Assembly (NCBI RefSeq): GCF_004349265.1
Contig: NZ_SMFL01000020.1
Location: forward strand, 1-64,000
Reading direction: 5' to 3'
Origin: Dyadobacter psychrotolerans
GTDB lineage: Bacteria > Bacteroidota > Bacteroidia > Cytophagales > Spirosomataceae
Length of the DNA stretch: 64,000 nucleotides
Shown one piece after another: positions 26,155 through 34,642 of this stretch. Each line of letters starts with the position of its first letter. Position 1 is the first letter of the stretch. The notes under the pieces were generated by a model that was given only the letters and a program-made list of their open reading frames with translations, was not told the DNA's origin and made no database searches. Made by a program: the position numbers and the translations under genes.

Positions 26155-26210
26155 AGTGCTTTTTCTAGTGCTGTTTCAAGTGCTGTTTCAAGTGCTGTTT
26201 CAAGTGCAAT
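26155..26210 (+). repeat. Centromere-like tandem 12-bp repeats upstream of parA
   Basis: AGTGCTGTTTCA occurs three times in exact tandem (26167-26202), flanked by a degenerate copy before (26155) and a partial copy after (26203). The core AGTGCT/AGCACT reappears at 24952-25005, downstream of the small partition gene, and GGTGCTGTTTTC occurs near 25990. This pattern suggests a parS site that also serves as operator. Confidence 0.72.
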
Positions 26211-26416
26211 TTATAACATGTAAAACAGCACAGGATTGCATATTCAAGTATACAAGGATTTGAACTAAGCAGGGGAGGGGACAGCAGCTTCTACTGATCT
26301 CAAAATCTTTATGAAAACCGCCAGGAAGAACTTGTTACATGAAATTAACTGGCTTTTGCTATTTTTACGTGTATAATGAATTGGCACGCCATTCGATAAG
26401 TCAGCTCAAATTTTTT

Positions 26417-27073
26417 ATGACTGATACTAAAATCAAACGATTTGAAGAAATTGCTCAGATTCTTTGTCGCTGTGAGCAGCTAAAAACTGATATTCTGAGT
26501 TATTCGGGCAAGAATGTTCAAATTTACAGGGAAGTATTTACGACAGAGCTCTTGGGTAGAACCAACGTGTATTTCTTCCAGCTTTATGTTCTTCAACTTT
26601 GTATGGTTCTACATAAAAAAGAACACCACCATTTAAGAACATTAGCCACTGATTTGTTGAATGATCCAAATACAAACTGGCATAATGTTAACTCCAAATC
26701 GCAAGTAACAAATATTCTATTTTCGCTTCAAGCTATTGAAGACAGAATTGTACCTACACTCAAAGGGTTGCGCGACAAGTTCATCGCGCATAGAGATGTT
26801 GATCGAGAATTAGAACAGGCAACATTAACTTATACTGACGCATGGGGAGTGCTGGCAGAATTACAAGAAATTTATAACATTATTAATCATCATGCATTCG
26901 GAAAGACATTATTGTTCGAAACACTAATGGATCGCGAACCGTCCGAATTGAGGCATCTAGCCCGATATAGTAGTGTGTGGGCAAGACTAAGGCCAGAATT
27001 CGCAAAACCACATGATGGACTTTTACGCGACATAATCTACCTTATTAGAGGGAAAATACCGCCCAATCAATAG
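26417..27073 (+). CDS. AbiU2-like HEPN domain protein
   Basis: 218 residues from the ATG at 26417 (an upstream in-frame ATG exists at 26339). The protein is helical and contains LRDKFIAHRD, the R-x-x-x-x-x-H signature of HEPN ribonucleases, in the setting of AbiU2-type abortive-infection proteins. HEPN proteins cleave RNA when triggered. No adjacent antitoxin is obvious, so it may act alone in plasmid defence; that is inference. Confidence 0.65.
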   Translation: MTDTKIKRFEEIAQILCRCEQLKTDILSYSGKNVQIYREVFTTELLGRTNVYFFQLYVLQLCMVLHKKEHHHLRTLATDLLNDPNTNWHNVNSKSQVTNILFSLQAIEDRIVPTLKGLRDKFIAHRDVDRELEQATLTYTDAWGVLAELQEIYNIINHHAFGKTLLFETLMDREPSELRHLARYSSVWARLRPEFAKPHDGLLRDIIYLIRGKIPPNQ

Positions 27074-27171
27074 TATTCTATGTCGCAAATCCTATGCTTT
27101 TCGAGGATGAAATTTTGGTGATCGATCTACGTTTTTATATTGCCGGTTACAAACTCTAAATATTGCATATT

Positions 27172-27579
27172 ATGCCTAATTTACTTGATATTAACCTATC
27201 CAAGCTACATCGGAGTTGCCTCAGGGCGTCAGTGCTTACTGCACCTGCTTTTCTATTACTTTCTTGTGATAGTCATCGACCAGCAGAACCTGTTATTACG
27301 CAGTATGTGAAAGTCATTAATGTTAATAGCGATACAATGGTTGTAATTCCTAACGGAAAGTCAGCTACTACGGCTAGCATAGCTTTTAGCGAAACTTTGT
27401 CAGATACAGCACTAGTCAGGATTTCGTCAGATACGGCATTCTCAAAACATGGGTCTCTTTTTTTGCTTCCAATAACAAATTCTCCGTTAACGTACATATC
27501 GGGTCTTTCAGGAGATTCCTTATTCATAAATATCAACCATATAACAAACCAATTTCCGGTGACCTTACAATTGAAGTAA
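27172..27579 (+). CDS. Small putative lipoprotein
   Basis: 135 residues from the ATG at 27172. A long hydrophobic N-terminus ends in FLLLSC, a lipobox with Cys at about 31, so it would be exported and lipidated. The mature part is rich in Ser, Thr and Asn and looks like beta structure. No family recognised. Confidence 0.5.
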   Translation: MPNLLDINLSKLHRSCLRASVLTAPAFLLLSCDSHRPAEPVITQYVKVINVNSDTMVVIPNGKSATTASIAFSETLSDTALVRISSDTAFSKHGSLFLLPITNSPLTYISGLSGDSLFININHITNQFPVTLQLK

Positions 27580-27726
27580 CATTTCAAAAATAGTCTCAAA
27601 ACCTCGGGTCGGAGCGACGGATCTAAACCATAATGGGGTAGGGGAACCTTATTTTGTGAAGAGCATTTTGCACTTTAAAAAATTCTAATTTCTCAAATTG
27701 TCATCTCACAAATCAACGTCTCCCAT

Positions 27727-28413
27727 TTACGCCGTTGGCTGACTTTGGATACGACTAATATTTCCAAGATAAAGACGTTTAAGCAAGCGATGTACTGTGG
27801 TTCGGTGCCATTGCTCACCATCGTTCCGAAACGTCTTAACACCTCGCCGGTTCAGCTCGTCGGAGATTCCTCGAACAGTTATAAAGCCATCTGCTTTCAG
27901 CTCATTAATGATCGGCTGCATCGTTTCCGCAAACTGATCAGCAGCCTTCGAATTCTTTTTGCTCTCGATTTCCCGGCCGTGTTTACCCAACAGCACACCG
28001 CGGCGTTTTGCAGCCTGCAATGCCTCTTTCGTCCGAGTGCTAATCTGCTTCCGCTCGTGCTCAGCAAAAGCGGCTAGCAAATGCACCATCAGGGGATTTG
28101 CATGTGGGTTATCAACTGCCAGAAACTCAACCTTGCTCTCCATTAAGTTTGCAATGAAGGCCACATTCCGGCCTAGCCGGTCCAGCTTCGCTATGATCAG
28201 CATTGCTTTCTCTTTTTTGCACAACAATAAGGCAGCCATTAGCTCTGGCCGCTCATTTTTCTTCCCGCTCTCGATTTCAGTAAATTCTGCTGTGACTTGG
28301 TAACCCTGATGTTGTGCGAACAGGTGCACTGCTTCATGTTGCGCTTCCAGGCCTAAGCCGCTCTTTCCTTGGCGATCTGTTGATACTCGAAAATAGGCAA
28401 CGGCTCTTTTCAT
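27727..28413 (-). CDS. Serine recombinase (resolvase/invertase family)
   Basis: 228 residues with catalytic AYFRVSTDRQGKSGLGLE, LDRLGRNVAFI and AEHERKQISTRTKEAL, and a C-terminal helix-turn-helix region (GISDELNRRGVKTF). It is not closely similar to the tnpR of the Tn3 element. An 18-bp-arm palindrome 28 bp upstream (28442-28479) is a good candidate for its recombination site. It may act as a plasmid multimer resolvase or as the recombinase of a lost element. Confidence 0.9.
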   Translation of the reverse strand: MKRAVAYFRVSTDRQGKSGLGLEAQHEAVHLFAQHQGYQVTAEFTEIESGKKNERPELMAALLLCKKEKAMLIIAKLDRLGRNVAFIANLMESKVEFLAVDNPHANPLMVHLLAAFAEHERKQISTRTKEALQAAKRRGVLLGKHGREIESKKNSKAADQFAETMQPIINELKADGFITVRGISDELNRRGVKTFRNDGEQWHRTTVHRLLKRLYLGNISRIQSQPTA

Positions 28414-28441
28414 GTGGTTAAAAGTAAGAGTTTATTAGCAT

Positions 28442-28479
28442 TTTGTCCACATGCATACGGACGTATGTATGTGGACAAA
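28442..28479. promoter_or_regulatory. Palindrome upstream of the serine recombinase
   Basis: TTTGTCCACATGCATACG (28442-28459) and its inverse (28462-28479) differ at one position and enclose a GA dinucleotide, the usual 2-bp crossover centre for serine recombinases. It could be a resolution site or an autoregulatory operator. Confidence 0.6.
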
Positions 28480-28754
28480 GTTAATTATAAACACGAAATG
28501 CAAATCTTGCTTAGTAATAATCAGAAAGACAAGCGGGGGTTAGCCTAGTAGGGGAGAGGTGTAATAACCTCACAAACATAAATAAGCAACTAATTGAGAA
28601 AAGAGGCGCAACTTGAGCCCCCCTCGGAGGAGTAAACTGAGCCACTCCCGGAGGAGCAAACTGAGCCACTTTTGAGAGGTGTAATTGGGTAGCTGTAATT
28701 GCTGAAGTTTGTGTGGTACTGACCTGAAACATAGCGGTCGTTGCCAGATAAACG

Positions 28755-30329
28755 ATGGCCAACCAGCGAATCCAAATGTTCCAAGTCAAACGTATCATTG
28801 AACTGCGGGCTTCTAAAAAGAGCAACCGCTTTATTGCCAGGATCCTGGGGATCTCTCGCAATACACTTGATAGCTACCTGAAACAGTTATCGAGCCACAA
28901 TCCGGACCTGTCGAGCTTTTCATCCTGGACAGAAGAGCAACTGAATCAGTTGCTTAATCCGCCATCAATAGAAGTTCCGGCATCCCACCGTGAACTTTAT
29001 GCTCTGTTTCCTGACTACCCCAAGGAACTTGCCCGGGTAGGTGTAAGCCGGATGACATTGTGGACAGAATATTGTTTAAAGCATCCGGCGGGGCTTGGGT
29101 ATCGTCACTTCTGCTATCATTTTCGCCTGTGGCAAGCTTCTCAAAAAGTTACGATGCATCTTGAACACAAGGCGGGCGATAAACTCTTTGTGGATTTTGC
29201 AGGTGATAAACTTTATCTGACTGACATCGAAACAGGCCAGCTGATACCAGTGGAATTTTTTGTGGCCATACTGCCTTGCTCTCAACTTACTTACGCTCAG
29301 TGTGTAATGAGTCAAAGAAAAGAGGATTTTATCCTAGCTCTGAGTAATGCACTTGCGTATTACGGTGGTGTTCCCCAGGCTATTGTCCCGGATAATCTAA
29401 AAGCGGCCGTTACCAAAGCAGATCGTTACGAACCTGAGATTAACCAGACTCTTGCCGATTTTGCCTCTCATTATGGTACGTGCATTTTTCCTGCCCGCAG
29501 CCGAAAACCAAAAGATAAAGCCTTGGCGGAGAACGCAGTCAATATCCTCTATGGACGTATTTATGCACCGTTACGTAACCGTATTTTCCATTCCCTGGAA
29601 GAAATCAATGCTGCTGTTCGGGATTTGTTGGAGATTCATAATGATGCTCAACAAAAGGGAAAAGAAAGTTCGCGCCGTGAGCGTTTTATTGAACTTGAAC
29701 AGAGTGCTTTAATGCCGCTACCTTCACAGCATTATCAACTAAAAAAGTTCTCTTTATCCAAAGTCCACCCCAACGGGCACGCGACGCTGAAGGAAGATAA
29801 ACACTATTATTCTGTCCCATACCGGTTGACCGGCAAACAGGTAAAATTGATTTATACGAATGAATCAGTCGAGATCTACCACAACCATCAGCGGGTTGCA
29901 TGTCACGAAAGACTGATTACCAAAGGCCGTTATACCACTTTAAAGGAGCATTTGCACCCCAGTCATCAATGGATCAATAGTTGGTCACCCATTTTTTTTG
30001 AAGAGCAGGCTAATAAAATTGGACCTAATACCCGGCTGGCTATTGATGAGATCCTACGGCTCAGAATTTATCCGGAACAGGCTTATCGTTCCTGTGTTGG
30101 CGTGTTAGGCCTTGCTAAACGTTACTCCGCTCAGCGTTTGGAAGATGCTTGCGAAAGAGCTCTGTACTATAAACATATCTCGGTTACGCTGATCAAATCC
30201 ATTCTGGATCGTGAACTGGATCGCATTCAGTTAATAGATGAAGAAATCACTGTTACTGATCCGGATGGCGCTCCGCGTCCCATTATTCCGCTTCATGATA
30301 ATATCAGAGGGGCTGAATCTTACCAGTAA
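28755..30329 (+). CDS. istA: IS21-family transposase IstA
   Basis: 524 residues: N-terminal helix-turn-helix (RFIARILGISRNTLDSYLKQ), an rve/DDE core around KLFVDFAGDKLYL and PDNLKAAV, and a C-terminal basic domain (KVHPNGHATLKEDKHYYSVP). It is full length and followed after 68 bp by istB, the standard IS21 order. Confidence 0.96.
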   Translation: MANQRIQMFQVKRIIELRASKKSNRFIARILGISRNTLDSYLKQLSSHNPDLSSFSSWTEEQLNQLLNPPSIEVPASHRELYALFPDYPKELARVGVSRMTLWTEYCLKHPAGLGYRHFCYHFRLWQASQKVTMHLEHKAGDKLFVDFAGDKLYLTDIETGQLIPVEFFVAILPCSQLTYAQCVMSQRKEDFILALSNALAYYGGVPQAIVPDNLKAAVTKADRYEPEINQTLADFASHYGTCIFPARSRKPKDKALAENAVNILYGRIYAPLRNRIFHSLEEINAAVRDLLEIHNDAQQKGKESSRRERFIELEQSALMPLPSQHYQLKKFSLSKVHPNGHATLKEDKHYYSVPYRLTGKQVKLIYTNESVEIYHNHQRVACHERLITKGRYTTLKEHLHPSHQWINSWSPIFFEEQANKIGPNTRLAIDEILRLRIYPEQAYRSCVGVLGLAKRYSAQRLEDACERALYYKHISVTLIKSILDRELDRIQLIDEEITVTDPDGAPRPIIPLHDNIRGAESYQ

Positions 30330-30397
30330 ACGGACAAAAAAAACGATTACTCAACATTAATCCGTGTAAATAATTAATAATCAAACAAATAAAAAAA

Positions 30398-31144
30398 ATG
30401 AACAACCAGGCAACCCTTGACCAGATGCGTCAATTATCCCTTTCAGGGATGGCTCAGGCTTTTGAAACGATCATCAGCTTACCGGCCGACAAACAGCTCA
30501 CCAGTGATCAATTGGTCGCGCATCTAATCCATGCCGAACAGGAGCACAGACAACATCGAAAGATGCAAACCGCCATCAAGCAAGCCAAGTTCAGGTACCA
30601 ATCTGCCGTGGAAGAGATTGAATACCAACCCGAAAGAAATCTGGATAAGAATCTAATGCTCCGCCTGGCTGATACAAGTTTTATTACCCGAAGTGAAAAT
30701 GTCCTGATAACGGGCGCTACGGGCTGTGGAAAAAGTTTTATCGCCACGGCTTTAGGGTACCAGGCCTGTCAAATGGGTTTACGGGTGGCCTATTATTCTT
30801 TACCCAAACTATTGCAGAAACTTCATCTTGCCAAAGCCGATGGTTCTTATGCGAAGGAATTAGCCAGGCTTGAAAGAATGCATTTATTGATTCTTGACGA
30901 CTGGGGATTACAACCTTTGGATAACCATGCCAAAATGGCCATCATGCAGATCATAGAAGACAGGCACGCTAAATCTGCGACTATTATTACTTCGCAGTTA
31001 CCGATCAACAAATGGTATGATTACTTGGCGGAATCAACGCTGGGTGATGCCATAATGGATCGAATCTTACAGCATGCCAATCGTATAGAATTGAAGGGGC
31101 AGTCCATGAGAGTTCGAATGACTATGCAACAAAACCAAGTTTAG
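30398..31144 (+). CDS. istB: IS21-family helper ATPase IstB
   Basis: 248 residues with Walker A GATGCGKS and Walker B LLILDDWG. It is the AAA+ partner of IstA, which controls target choice. Start is placed at the ATG after the A-rich stretch. No frame damage. Confidence 0.96.
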   Translation: MNNQATLDQMRQLSLSGMAQAFETIISLPADKQLTSDQLVAHLIHAEQEHRQHRKMQTAIKQAKFRYQSAVEEIEYQPERNLDKNLMLRLADTSFITRSENVLITGATGCGKSFIATALGYQACQMGLRVAYYSLPKLLQKLHLAKADGSYAKELARLERMHLLILDDWGLQPLDNHAKMAIMQIIEDRHAKSATIITSQLPINKWYDYLAESTLGDAIMDRILQHANRIELKGQSMRVRMTMQQNQV

Positions 31145-31326
31145 TTTTTAATTTTGTAACGCTACTAATTATATCTCTACAAAGTGGCTCAGTTTGAAGC
31201 TCCGAAGGTGGCTCACTTTCAACGCCATACTCAACTAATGGAAAATTTTCTGCCAATAAGTCAAATTAATAGAAAAATTTCCTGTCAATGCTCTATATTG
31301 CACTTGTTAATGGAAAGAATTCCAAA

Positions 31327-32793
31327 ATGATAAGATTACAAGAAATACTGTTCGGATCTTCAAACAAGACAGAATCTGCTAAGATCAGCGCTTTGGAGAA
31401 GAAGGGAGTTATCCGTAAAATAGCTCCTCGCATTTATACGTCAAATCTAGAAGAGCAGCCCGAAGTTATTATAAAAAGAAATTGGTTCAGAATACTATCC
31501 AATCAATTTCCAGGTGGAATTCTAAGTCATCGTAGCGCATTGGAATTTGTTCCGGCTGATGGTGAGCATATATTTGTTACATACACTTACACACGTAAGA
31601 ATCGATTACCTGGTCTTACAATCCATTTTCAGCAAGGCCCTCCCCGGCAAGAAAGTGATAACGTATTTTTTGAAAATTTATATGCTTCGCAGGAAGCACG
31701 GGCATTTCTAGAAAATATGCAGGAAACCCGAACTAGAAATGATCTTTCAAAAACCCTTTCAATCTCGGAAATTGAAGAAAGGCTTGATTTAATTATTAGA
31801 TCCAGGGGGGAAGGTGCTGTCAATGTTATTCGAGATAACGCCAGGGACTTGGCACCAGCCTTGGGGATGGAAAAAGAATTTATCAAACTTAACCATTTGA
31901 TAGGGACGCTTTTGACTACAGGTGATTCTAAAAGTCTTCATTCCCCCATCGCCATAGCACGGTCATTAGGAGATCCCTTTGACCCTGAAAGAATTACCTT
32001 ATTCGAAATACTGTACGCAGCTTTGAGTGGCCGGACCTTCCCTGCTTATGCTGATAAAAACCTTTCATTAAAAGCATATAGAAATTTTGCCTTTTTTGAG
32101 AGCTATTTCTCAAACTATATTGAAGGGACAGAGTTTGCTGTTAATGAGGCACAACAGATTATCCAGACTGAAACGCCGTTGCCTGAACGCGCTGAAGACT
32201 CTCATGATATACTGGGCACTTATCAAATCGTATCAGATCGGCACGAAATGGCGATAACTCCCAGTTCACCCAGTGAACTTTTGCAACTGTTGCGAAGCAG
32301 GCACGCCACATTGTTACGAGCGCGCCTTTCTAAAAAGCCCGGACAGTTTAAGGACAAAAATAATCGGGCTGGTAATACGGAGTTCGTAGACTGGCAATTG
32401 GTGGCCGGTACCTTAAAAAAAGGGTTCGATTGGTATTCACTACTGGACGAGCCTTTTGCCAAAGCAGCTTACATGATGTTTATGATTAGCGAAGTTCATC
32501 CATTTCTTGACGGAAATGGCAGAATTGCTAGGGTAATGATGAATGCTGAACTTTCTTCGAAAGGGCTTTCGAAGATAATTATTCCTACCGTCTATCGTGA
32601 GGACTATATGGGCGCACTGCGAAAACTTACCAGGCAACATGATCCGACTGCCTATATTCGCATGCTTTTGAGAACCTTCGAATTCAGCTCAAACATCTAT
32701 GGAGAAGACCAAACAATTATAGAAAATCATTTGATCAGATCTAATGCTTTTGAGGAACCAGAAGTCGCAAAATTAATAATCATACCACACTAA
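31327..32793 (+). CDS. Fic-domain protein with an N-terminal AbiEi-like winged helix
   Basis: 488 residues from the ATG at 31327 with GGAAAG upstream; an ATG at 31288 would add 13 residues. Residues 1-100 resemble the AbiEi/antitoxin winged-helix segment (ALEKKGVIRKIAPRIYTSN, then LSHRSALEF). The Fic core has HPFLDGNGRIAR (His391), the active motif for nucleotide transfer, and SNYIEGTEF, which fits the inhibitory (S/T)xxxE(G/N) helix of self-inhibited Fic enzymes. The IS21 insertion lies about 90 bp upstream and may have changed its promoter. Confidence 0.88.
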   Translation: MIRLQEILFGSSNKTESAKISALEKKGVIRKIAPRIYTSNLEEQPEVIIKRNWFRILSNQFPGGILSHRSALEFVPADGEHIFVTYTYTRKNRLPGLTIHFQQGPPRQESDNVFFENLYASQEARAFLENMQETRTRNDLSKTLSISEIEERLDLIIRSRGEGAVNVIRDNARDLAPALGMEKEFIKLNHLIGTLLTTGDSKSLHSPIAIARSLGDPFDPERITLFEILYAALSGRTFPAYADKNLSLKAYRNFAFFESYFSNYIEGTEFAVNEAQQIIQTETPLPERAEDSHDILGTYQIVSDRHEMAITPSSPSELLQLLRSRHATLLRARLSKKPGQFKDKNNRAGNTEFVDWQLVAGTLKKGFDWYSLLDEPFAKAAYMMFMISEVHPFLDGNGRIARVMMNAELSSKGLSKIIIPTVYREDYMGALRKLTRQHDPTAYIRMLLRTFEFSSNIYGEDQTIIENHLIRSNAFEEPEVAKLIIIPH

Positions 32794-33154
32794 GATTTTA
32801 ATCTCTACGCGAACATTTTACAGTTTATCGTGCTATGTCACAATATATCTGTAATTAGTCATCATGAACCGCTAACCTGTAATCTGAAAAGCCCGAATTA
32901 GCGAAAAATAACCTACAAGGGAATGAAAACCGGACTAGCAGAACCCCCCCCCGTTTTCACGTGCAGGTATTCAATACCGTGTAAGAAAATTAAATTATCC
33001 CGTGGACATCCCACCCTACCGCTAGGTGCAATCTTAGAAAATTACAAGTGATGCCTACTAGGACTAAGGCTTTCTTAGTTTGTCTGACTCAGATTTAAGT
33101 GAAAGCTACAATGGCATGAAAATTGTTTGAAAATGAGAAACTAAATTAATCTGT
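32794..33154. other. 361-bp intergenic region
   Basis: I find no gene. A run of nine C lies at 32944-32952. The region separates the Fic gene from the metal island and presumably holds the promoter of the DUF305 pair. Confidence 0.4.
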
Positions 33155-33778
33155 ATGAAAACTTTAAAAATCTTCGCACTATTAGCGGCACTGTCTATTT
33201 ACTCATGTAAGGATGATGCAGAAGGAATCATTGTCCAGGATCATGATACAAACGCTTTTATGACAATCATGCACAGTATGAATGCTCAAATGGATGCAAT
33301 GAAAATGACAGGTGACGCTGATCACGATTTTGCAAGTATGATGGTAATGCATCACCAAGGGGCAATCGATATGGCAAACAAGGAAATTGAGATTGGAAAC
33401 GACGCTAACATTAAAGCAATGGCTCAACAAATCATAGATAAGCAAACGGCCGAGAAGACGGATCTTACAGAGTGGTTAAAAAGCCATACTCCCCAATCAA
33501 ATGCAGAAGGCCAGGCTTTTGATGCAGAAATGATAGAGGTGATGGCAAAAATGAAAAACTGGAAAGATATACAGGTGCTTACAGGAGATGCAGATGCTGA
33601 CTTTTCAGAACTAATGATCGTGCACCACCAGACTGCAACAGACAATGCATCCTCGATTCTACATCACGGTCATCACGCAGATATCAAAGAAATGGCCAGT
33701 ATGATGATTAAGGACCAAAACAAAGAAATAACTGACTTAGCAGCTTGGCTAAAAGAGAACGGTCCTTCAAATCAATAA
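33155..33778 (+). CDS. DUF305 lipoprotein, Met/His-rich (first of pair)
   Basis: 207 residues; signal peptide with lipobox SIYSC (Cys18). Two DUF305 repeats follow, marked by MMVMHHQGAIDMA (about 67-79) and LMIVHHQTATDNA (about 151-163). DUF305 (ferritin-like four-helix) proteins bind metals through such HH and Met clusters, often copper or silver. It lies 7 bp before a paralogue and was probably co-transcribed with it. Confidence 0.9.
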   Translation: MKTLKIFALLAALSIYSCKDDAEGIIVQDHDTNAFMTIMHSMNAQMDAMKMTGDADHDFASMMVMHHQGAIDMANKEIEIGNDANIKAMAQQIIDKQTAEKTDLTEWLKSHTPQSNAEGQAFDAEMIEVMAKMKNWKDIQVLTGDADADFSELMIVHHQTATDNASSILHHGHHADIKEMASMMIKDQNKEITDLAAWLKENGPSNQ

Positions 33779-33785
33779 TAATGTT

Positions 33786-34430
33786 ATGAAACCAAAGATC
33801 ATTTTTACGTCAATATTTGTGGCATTAGCATTATACCACGTTTTTGCTTTTGTAGCGGATGACTTGCATCAATCAATGAGTAAGATGATGCAGAAAATGA
33901 AGTCAATGAAAATGACTGCTGATGTTGACAAGGATTTTGCAAACATGATGATAGAGCATCACCAAGGAGCTATAAATGCTGCTAATGTGGTCTTAAAATC
34001 TGGAAAAGACCCGAAGATTAATGCAATAGCAAAAAAAATAGTTGCAGAGCAGCCTAAAGATCAACAAAATCTGCGTTTGCATATATCTGCCGAACATAAA
34101 ACTAACGCAGAAAAGGGGTCTAAACATGCTGCCCATGGCAATAATCCTACAAGCGCCCCGACTTCGAAGGGCAATCAATTTACGGATGAGATGAAAAACA
34201 TTTTGAATCAAATGGATTTAAAAATGACAAACATGAATATGACTGCCAATGTTGATCATGACTTTGCAAGCATGATGATTGATCATCATAAAGCTGCAAT
34301 TGATATGGCTAAAGCTGAAACTAAATACGGAAAAGTTACCGAAGTAAAGTCATTAGCCACAAAAATTATGTCAGATTCCCAAAAAGAGATCAGTGAATTA
34401 CAGAAATGGATGAATGGTCACAATAACTAA
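33786..34430 (+). CDS. DUF305 periplasmic protein (second of pair)
   Basis: 214 residues with a hydrophobic signal segment (about 1-22) and two DUF305 repeats, MMIEHHQGAINAA and MMIDHHKAAIDMA, joined by a Ser/Thr/Gly-rich linker with His residues (KHAAHGNNPTSAPTSKG). No lipobox cysteine, so it is probably soluble or anchored by its N-terminus. A terminator-like hairpin follows at 34471. Confidence 0.88.
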   Translation: MKPKIIFTSIFVALALYHVFAFVADDLHQSMSKMMQKMKSMKMTADVDKDFANMMIEHHQGAINAANVVLKSGKDPKINAIAKKIVAEQPKDQQNLRLHISAEHKTNAEKGSKHAAHGNNPTSAPTSKGNQFTDEMKNILNQMDLKMTNMNMTANVDHDFASMMIDHHKAAIDMAKAETKYGKVTEVKSLATKIMSDSQKEISELQKWMNGHNN

Positions 34431-34470
34431 CTTACTGACTTCAATCAGTGAGCTATATTCTAGTACTTTC

Positions 34471-34504
34471 AGCCCTTGTCTTCGACGCAGACAGGGGCTT
34501 GTTG
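34471..34504 (+). terminator. Terminator after the DUF305 pair
   Basis: AGCCCTTGTCT pairs with AGACAGGGGCT (one G-T pair) around a 7-nt loop and is followed by a T-rich stretch (TGTTGTT). Confidence 0.75.
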
Positions 34505-34642
34505 TTATAGGATTACAGTTTGATCTCTATTTTCTAATGTGCCCATTGTCGGCAGCCTACCTTGAAAAGTTATTCATTTATATTACTATTGCTGCACCTT
34601 TAATGTGTATATGCCTCAATGCTGAAAGCAAAGATCTAAAAC

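Larger units (their letters stand above)
28595..31233 (+). mobile_element. Intact IS21-family element with 6-bp target duplication
   Basis: 2639 bp from TGAG... to ...CTCA, flanked by direct ACTAAT at 28589-28594 and 31234-31239 (up to 8 bp match if flexible). Three GTGGCTCA-type repeats lie inside the left end and two inside the right end. Both istA and istB are uninterrupted. The inverted sequence at the ends reads TTGAGAAAAGAGGCGCAA on the left and TTGAGTATGGCGTTGAA on the right. Confidence 0.92.

Noticed and set aside
300..28594. Composite transposon formed by the two IS21 copies
   Set aside because: The copies are clearly diverged in sequence, and the intact copy has its own 6-bp target duplication, which indicates independent insertion.
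32930..33010. Possible group II intron or structured RNA remnant near the run of nine C
   Set aside because: No domain V-like hairpin or reverse-transcriptase trace could be found.
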